From the NCBI GenBank assembly GCA_963921795.1, contig OY997653.1, positions 24,039,158-24,103,157 on the forward strand: a stretch of 64,000 nt of DNA, in the 5' to 3' direction. The stretch is from Nannobrachium achirus. Lineage: Eukaryota; Chordata; Actinopteri; Myctophiformes; Myctophidae. The notes under the pieces are model-generated. The model had not been told where the DNA came from, searched no databases, and was given only the letters and a program-made list of their open reading frames with translations. Numbering within the stretch: position 1 is the stretch's first letter; each line of letters begins with the position of its first letter. Shown here piece after piece: positions 59,483-64,000 of the stretch. The translations under genes were made by a program, and so were the position numbers.

Positions 59483-59986
59483 CAGGCCTGGAATTTCGTC
59501 ATTTTAGGGGCAAGGCCACTTGGCCTTTGGTGTTGTGCATTTTTTTGGGGCACAAAGGCCGAATCCCAGGGCAGGAAGGCCATCAAATAAAACAAGATTT
59601 TAGTCCATTGAAAGAATTAGTTGAATCTAAGGGTTAGGGATGATAACCTAATCTGCAGAGAAATAGATAAATTGGTATTTACAATCTGATCCATGCTCAG
59701 CCCTGCACCAACCAAAGATTGGTTTAAAGATGGGGACTTGGGGAGTTAAGATTTCAGAATCTCAACAAAAGACACTGGTGTCTACTTGACAATAAAGAGA
59801 CACCGGCGTCTACTGTCTACATATTGACATGACAGAGACAGAGGAGAGACAGAGGAGAAAGTAGTACATCTGGGGCATTAAGGCCACTGTGGCCTCAGGT
59901 CATGCCGTTGGTTTGAGGGGCACAAGGCCAAACTGAGGGGCAACGGCGGCCATGGCCTTCATGGCCTCCATGAAATTCCTGCCCTG
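59483..59986. mobile_element. hAT MITE, 504 bp, left arm only
   Basis: TIR CAGGCCTGGAATTTC / GAAATTCCTGCCCTG with the perfect 8-bp duplication CGTGTAAG (59475-59482, 59987-59994). The other arm has the empty site near 61760, so insertion is later than the inverted duplication. Confidence 0.93.
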
Positions 59987-60420
59987 CGTGTAAGTATAAG
60001 TGGTTTAACTGAAGTGATATTGATGAATTGCAAACATTATCAAAGTATTTTGAGGTACCACTGGACTTACTTCAAGGCACTGACTGCTGTTTCTTTTCAT
60101 GTAGACACCATCAGTGTCTTTTGTCGAGGTTCTAAATTCTTAACTCCCTGCGTTCCCATCTTTAAAACAATCCAGAAACTTTGATTGTTGCAGGGCTGAG
60201 CATCCTTAACCCTTAAATTCAATTAATTCTTTCACACTATTATGTGTGTCACAAATTCTGAACTAAGATGAAATACAGTTTACAGTTTAGGCATTTAGCA
60301 GACGATTTTAATCCAAAGCAATTTACAATAAGCAGATAATACATCACTATAATAAACAAGATAACAAGTCAGAACATCAACAACAATATAACAAATGCAT
60401 ATGAATATCAATAAAAAAAA

Positions 60421-61326
60421 AACAATATAATCAGTAAAGAAAAAAGGATTCTAAAAAACCTAAAAACAAATGCTAACTAGCTTCATGTATGGTCTTTGAG
60501 TGTTTCAGTAGTGCTATGGGTTTAGGTGGAGTCTGAAAAGGTGAGTCCACAGCGAAAGCTAGCGAGTGAGTCCGTTGTTCTAAGTGCGACAGGGAGTTTA
60601 TTCCACAGCTTGGGGGCCAGGAGGGCAAACTGTCTCGGACGAGTGAATTTTTGTCCTGGGGCTTTTAACAAGGGTTCTGTCAGCATCCCTGTGTTGGCTG
60701 ATCTAAGTGAACGGGTGGGTAGGGTTTGATCAGGTTTTGGAGGTATGGGGGAGCCATACCTTTGGCTGCTTTGAAGGTCAGCATCAGTGTTTTGATTCAG
60801 TGCAGGCCGCAACCGGGAGCCAGTGGAGGGAGCGGAGAAGGGGGGACACTTTGGATCAGTTGGAGAGGTTTAAGTGCACATGCCGGGAGACCAGTGAGGA
60901 GAGAGTTACAATAGTCAAGTTTTGATATGACAGATGTCTGGATGAGGAGCTGGGCTGCCTCCTGGGTGAGGAAAGGTCTGATTTTATGGATGTTATAGAG
61001 TGTGAACCTACAGGACCGGGTCCGGGTGACTGATGCAATGTGTGCCTTGAATGATAGCTGGCTGTCCAGGACCACACCAAGGTTTCTAGCAGTTGGAACC
61101 GAAGTCACCAATGCATTATCTATGGAAATAGTGAGATTTTGCATGGGACAAGACTTAGCTGGGAAGAAGAGAAGCTCTGGGTTGTCCGGGTTCAGGTTGA
61201 GGTGGTGGGCTGACATCTACTGTGAGATGTCGGCCAGATATGCAGCAATGCGTTCTTCCACCTGGGTGGCAGAAGGGGGTAAGGAAAAAAACAGTTGAGT
61301 GTCATCAGCATTGATTTGGCACATCA
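60421..61326 (-). mobile_element. L2-like LINE fragment, spacer of the palindrome
   Basis: Minus-strand reading begins at the reverse transcriptase catalytic box (INADDTQLFFSL, Asn for the usual Tyr/Phe of YADD). It continues through QVEERIAAYLADISQ-stop, MSAHHLNLNPDNPELLFFPA, NLGVVLDSQLSFKAHIASVT and SKLDYCNSLLTGLP. After frame changes it ends TRSLRSANTGML...LWNKLPVALRTTDSLASFR. It is 5-prime truncated with a TAG and at least one shift, so inactive. Confidence 0.85.
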
Positions 61327-64000
61327 TTTTTTTTTAATTGATATTCATATGCATTTGTTATATTGTTGTTGATGTTCTGACTTGTTATCTTGTTTATTAT
61401 AGTGATGTATTATCTGCTTATTGTAAGTTGCTTTGGATTAAAATCGTCTGCTAAATGCCTAAACTGTAAACTGTATTTCATCTTAGTTCAGAATTTGTGA
61501 CACACATAATAGTGTGAAAGAATTAATTGAATTTAAGGGTTAAGGATGCTCAGCCCTGCAACAATCAAAGTTTCTGGATTGTTTTAAAGATGGGAACGCA
61601 GGGAGTTAAGAATTTAGAACCTCGACAAAAGACACTGATGGTGTCTCTACATGAAAAGAAACAGCAGTCAGTGCCTTGAAGTAAGTCCAGTGGTACCTCA
61701 AAATACTTTGATAATGTTTGCAATTCATCAATATCACTTCAGTTAAACCACTTATACTTACACGTATACTTAATGAAAGGAGCTGAGTTGCACTGTACTT
61801 GGTATGATGATACAGCATGCCTACACACTTGCCTATTGGGTGCCTATAACTACTGTAGTCTATTTTATGGTTAAATCCACTCTATTTGTACCTATCAACA
61901 CAACTACAAAGGTGCGCTCTTCACAATCACTCACATCTCCGCCAGGATACATGCCCGATACTAGCCTGGCGTTGCTCATACTAATTCCTCACTGCGTGTT
62001 CCGCCAGGGGGTGGTGTTGTGCAGTCTGGTTTATTAACCAGGCTAGCCCGATACCTCTGTCCATCTGTCTCTTTGGCTCAAGACAGTTCGGACCAAGTTG
62101 AATGTGTGCAGACATAACTATGATTGAAAGATTAGATTAGTCTTCAGTCCACTCTTATACGGTACCCATTCAATGTCAACCTCCATTGTTCTCTCTGTTG
62201 GCTTGGACTGAAGCAGAATGTGTTTTGTGCATGTTGGCTTGGACTGAAGCAGAATGTGTTTTGTGCATGTTGGCTTGGACTGAAGCAGAATGTGTTTTGT
62301 GCATGTGAGATGGGCTTGCAAACAGACACAAACGTCTTGTTTAATCTTAATCTGCAAAGTAACTAGTAACAAAAGCTGTCAAATGTAATAGTTTCTACTC
62401 TACTATAAGCTTTTTTATATAGTATAAAGTATCACAAAATATAATTAAGTGAATTGCCTCAATTGTCTCAAAATTGTACTTCAGTACAGTAGCCTGATTC
62501 AGTAAATGTACTGCGTTACATTCCACCTCTGTACACGCACACAAACACACGCTCTCACACACATTGTGGTTTTATAATCCTTGTTGTCGAAGGTGGGTGG
62601 TTTAATTCATGCTGCCGAGGAAGGATCGTATGCTAAGCCAAGGTATGCCACGATTACTAGCCTGCTGAATTACCTGGCAGAAGAACGCCTCTACAAAGAG
62701 GACATTGTGAGCGATAACCCTGTAGAGGTGAGGGAAGTTAGAATATTTGAACAAAACATGTCTAAATGCAAGGCAAAATGTGTGTATCATTCACTCTTAA
62801 ATTAAATCTATCTTATACCATCTTCACAGTCAGTCTACATTGGAGAGCTTGACGATGATTTAAGATGGGAGCATCCCCTCAAATCGTCACCCACTTTGAT
62901 CTACACACCCAACAACAGCCATGAATACGTCCACAACCGACTTCTTGAGACCCTGATTTATGAGAAGCAATTAAGACCCATCATAGTAGAGCGTAGGGGT
63001 CCGCTCTGTTTTATTCCATTTTATGGTTAAATCCACTCTGTGTATGAACACAACTACAAAGTTCATGTTCATCCGTGAGAATAAATATTTGTGAACTGTA
63101 CAGCACTGACACAAACTGAGAGCCTGACTTTCTTTTCATTTTTTTGTGCATGTGAGATGGCTTGCAAACAGAGGCACTGTCTTGGTTAATCTTAATCTGC
63201 AAAGTAGTAACAAAAGCTTTTATATAGTATAAAGTATCACAAAATAGAATTAAATGGAGTGAATTGCCTCAACAAGACATGCCAAGCTAAAATGTATGTA
63301 TCTTACACTATGTTAAATTAAATCTGTCTTCTCTCGTCTTCATAGTCAGTCTACTATTAAACATTTGACAGGGATCTCATGGATTCTTCACCCAACTTCT
63401 TTCTATTTAGGTGTGGTCACAAGACTCACAACCCCCTCATCTGATCAGAGCAATGTTGTTTAAAGTTTCCGCTTTTAAAATGTAACAGTTATAGCTTAGA
63501 AATCTATTGAGGCCTTTATGGTTTTGACACAAGTTATGTTAAACATGTTATTATTATAACAACCAATAAAACATTTGTGTGTATATCTGTCCCTGGCTTG
63601 GTCAGCATCCACTGCCTCTGTTGGTACATGTCAATAGATAAGAACCTGGTCCCTGGACAATAGACCACAGGATCTCACAGATTACAGTGCCTATTAACTC
63701 ACAGGCTGTATTCGTCTTAAGGCTATCGAACAATCTGCTAAATGTAAGTTTGTATGACTATACATTAGGTTTAGTTAATACAAAGGTTACATAAGAAAAT
63801 TATACTACTGTATAACACAAGGAGAAAATGTGTAAACATGACTGTTATTGTAATGGACTAGAAAATATTATTAGACATTTGAATCACTAATGACTGACAG
63901 TCACCGGTGTCAAATGATGCTCAGGCCCATCCCATTCATAGGGAGAAGCCCTTCATGTGGATCTATAAATTGGATGAATGTGTAATTATATTAGTGTATG
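61327..64000. repeat. Right arm of the large palindrome (runs off the window)
   Basis: Inverse of the left arm. Contains the mirror copy of the unknown two-exon fragment on the plus strand (first part about 62581-62729, GTGAGG donor; second part about 62829-63029 after TTCACAG). P2-type intron 1 sequence is at about 61480-61870. Confidence 0.93.

Larger units (their letters stand above)
56960..60420. repeat. Left arm of a large palindrome
   Basis: The reverse complement of 61327-64000 apart from left-arm insertions: the hAT element at 59483-59986 and about 240 bp at 58421-58660 including (GT)n. Base 64000 pairs with base 56960, so the palindrome is still continuing at the window edge. The part at 59380-60260 is homologous to intron 1 of P2. 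Confidence 0.93.

Overview
The window reads as accessory genomic DNA from a bony fish. Small genes with GT-AG introns sit in a dense background of hAT-, TTAA- and LINE-type transposons, (CA)n and (AT)n microsatellites, and SINE/LINE tails ending in (TTA)n. There is no bacterial signature and no tRNA or rRNA gene that I could see. The exact species cannot be named from the sequence alone.

One gene family explains almost every coding signal: a five-exon GNAT N-acetyltransferase that most resembles NAA50. Splice phases are the same in all copies (exon 1 ends in phase 2, exon 2 in phase 1, exon 3 in phase 1, exon 4 in phase 2). I use three exon-level types. P-type exon 3 reads VGGVCC...YDGEGIG. 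K-type exon 3 reads VGVVLV...RQHIG. M-type exon 3 reads VGAVLV...FRGxQIG. K and M copies lie on the minus strand (about 0-28 kb). The two long P genes lie on the plus strand (about 34.8-56.9 kb).

Layout. 0.1-2.3 kb: a decayed copy. 4.4-5.6 kb: a Helitron-like element. 5.9-21.5 kb: a tandem array with repeat spacings of about 2.78 and 4.22 kb. It holds two complete K genes (A, 6766-8665; B, 9481-11448) and three incomplete or hybrid copies (C, D, E). Six interspersed chimeric relics each carry a 52-codon open fragment of an OTUD5-like deubiquitinase. Copy E is broken by a 1-kb foldback transposon, and its upstream intron holds two TTAA-specific transposons that share one TTAA. 23.3-28.4 kb: a mosaic of P, M and K exons, mostly pseudogenic. 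28.5-56.9 kb: a tandem segmental duplication of about 16 kb. Each unit ends in a P-type gene. The first, P1, has one in-frame TAG in exon 1. The second, P2, is fully open (182 aa). 56.96-64.0 kb: a large palindrome (left arm 56960-60420, right arm 61327-64000) around an L2-like LINE fragment. The right arm runs off the window, so a mirror copy of P2 just beyond the edge is predicted.

The picture is a gene family in rapid birth and death, with tandem duplication, inversion, exon swapping and transposon insertion. It is not a multi-gene pathway. If the intact copies are expressed they would be small soluble acetyltransferases. P-type copies keep equivalents of NAA50 Tyr73 and His112, while K-type copies have Phe at the Tyr73 position and lack the central Gly of the CoA loop. 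All homology calls come from reading the translations against remembered family sequences. No database search was run.
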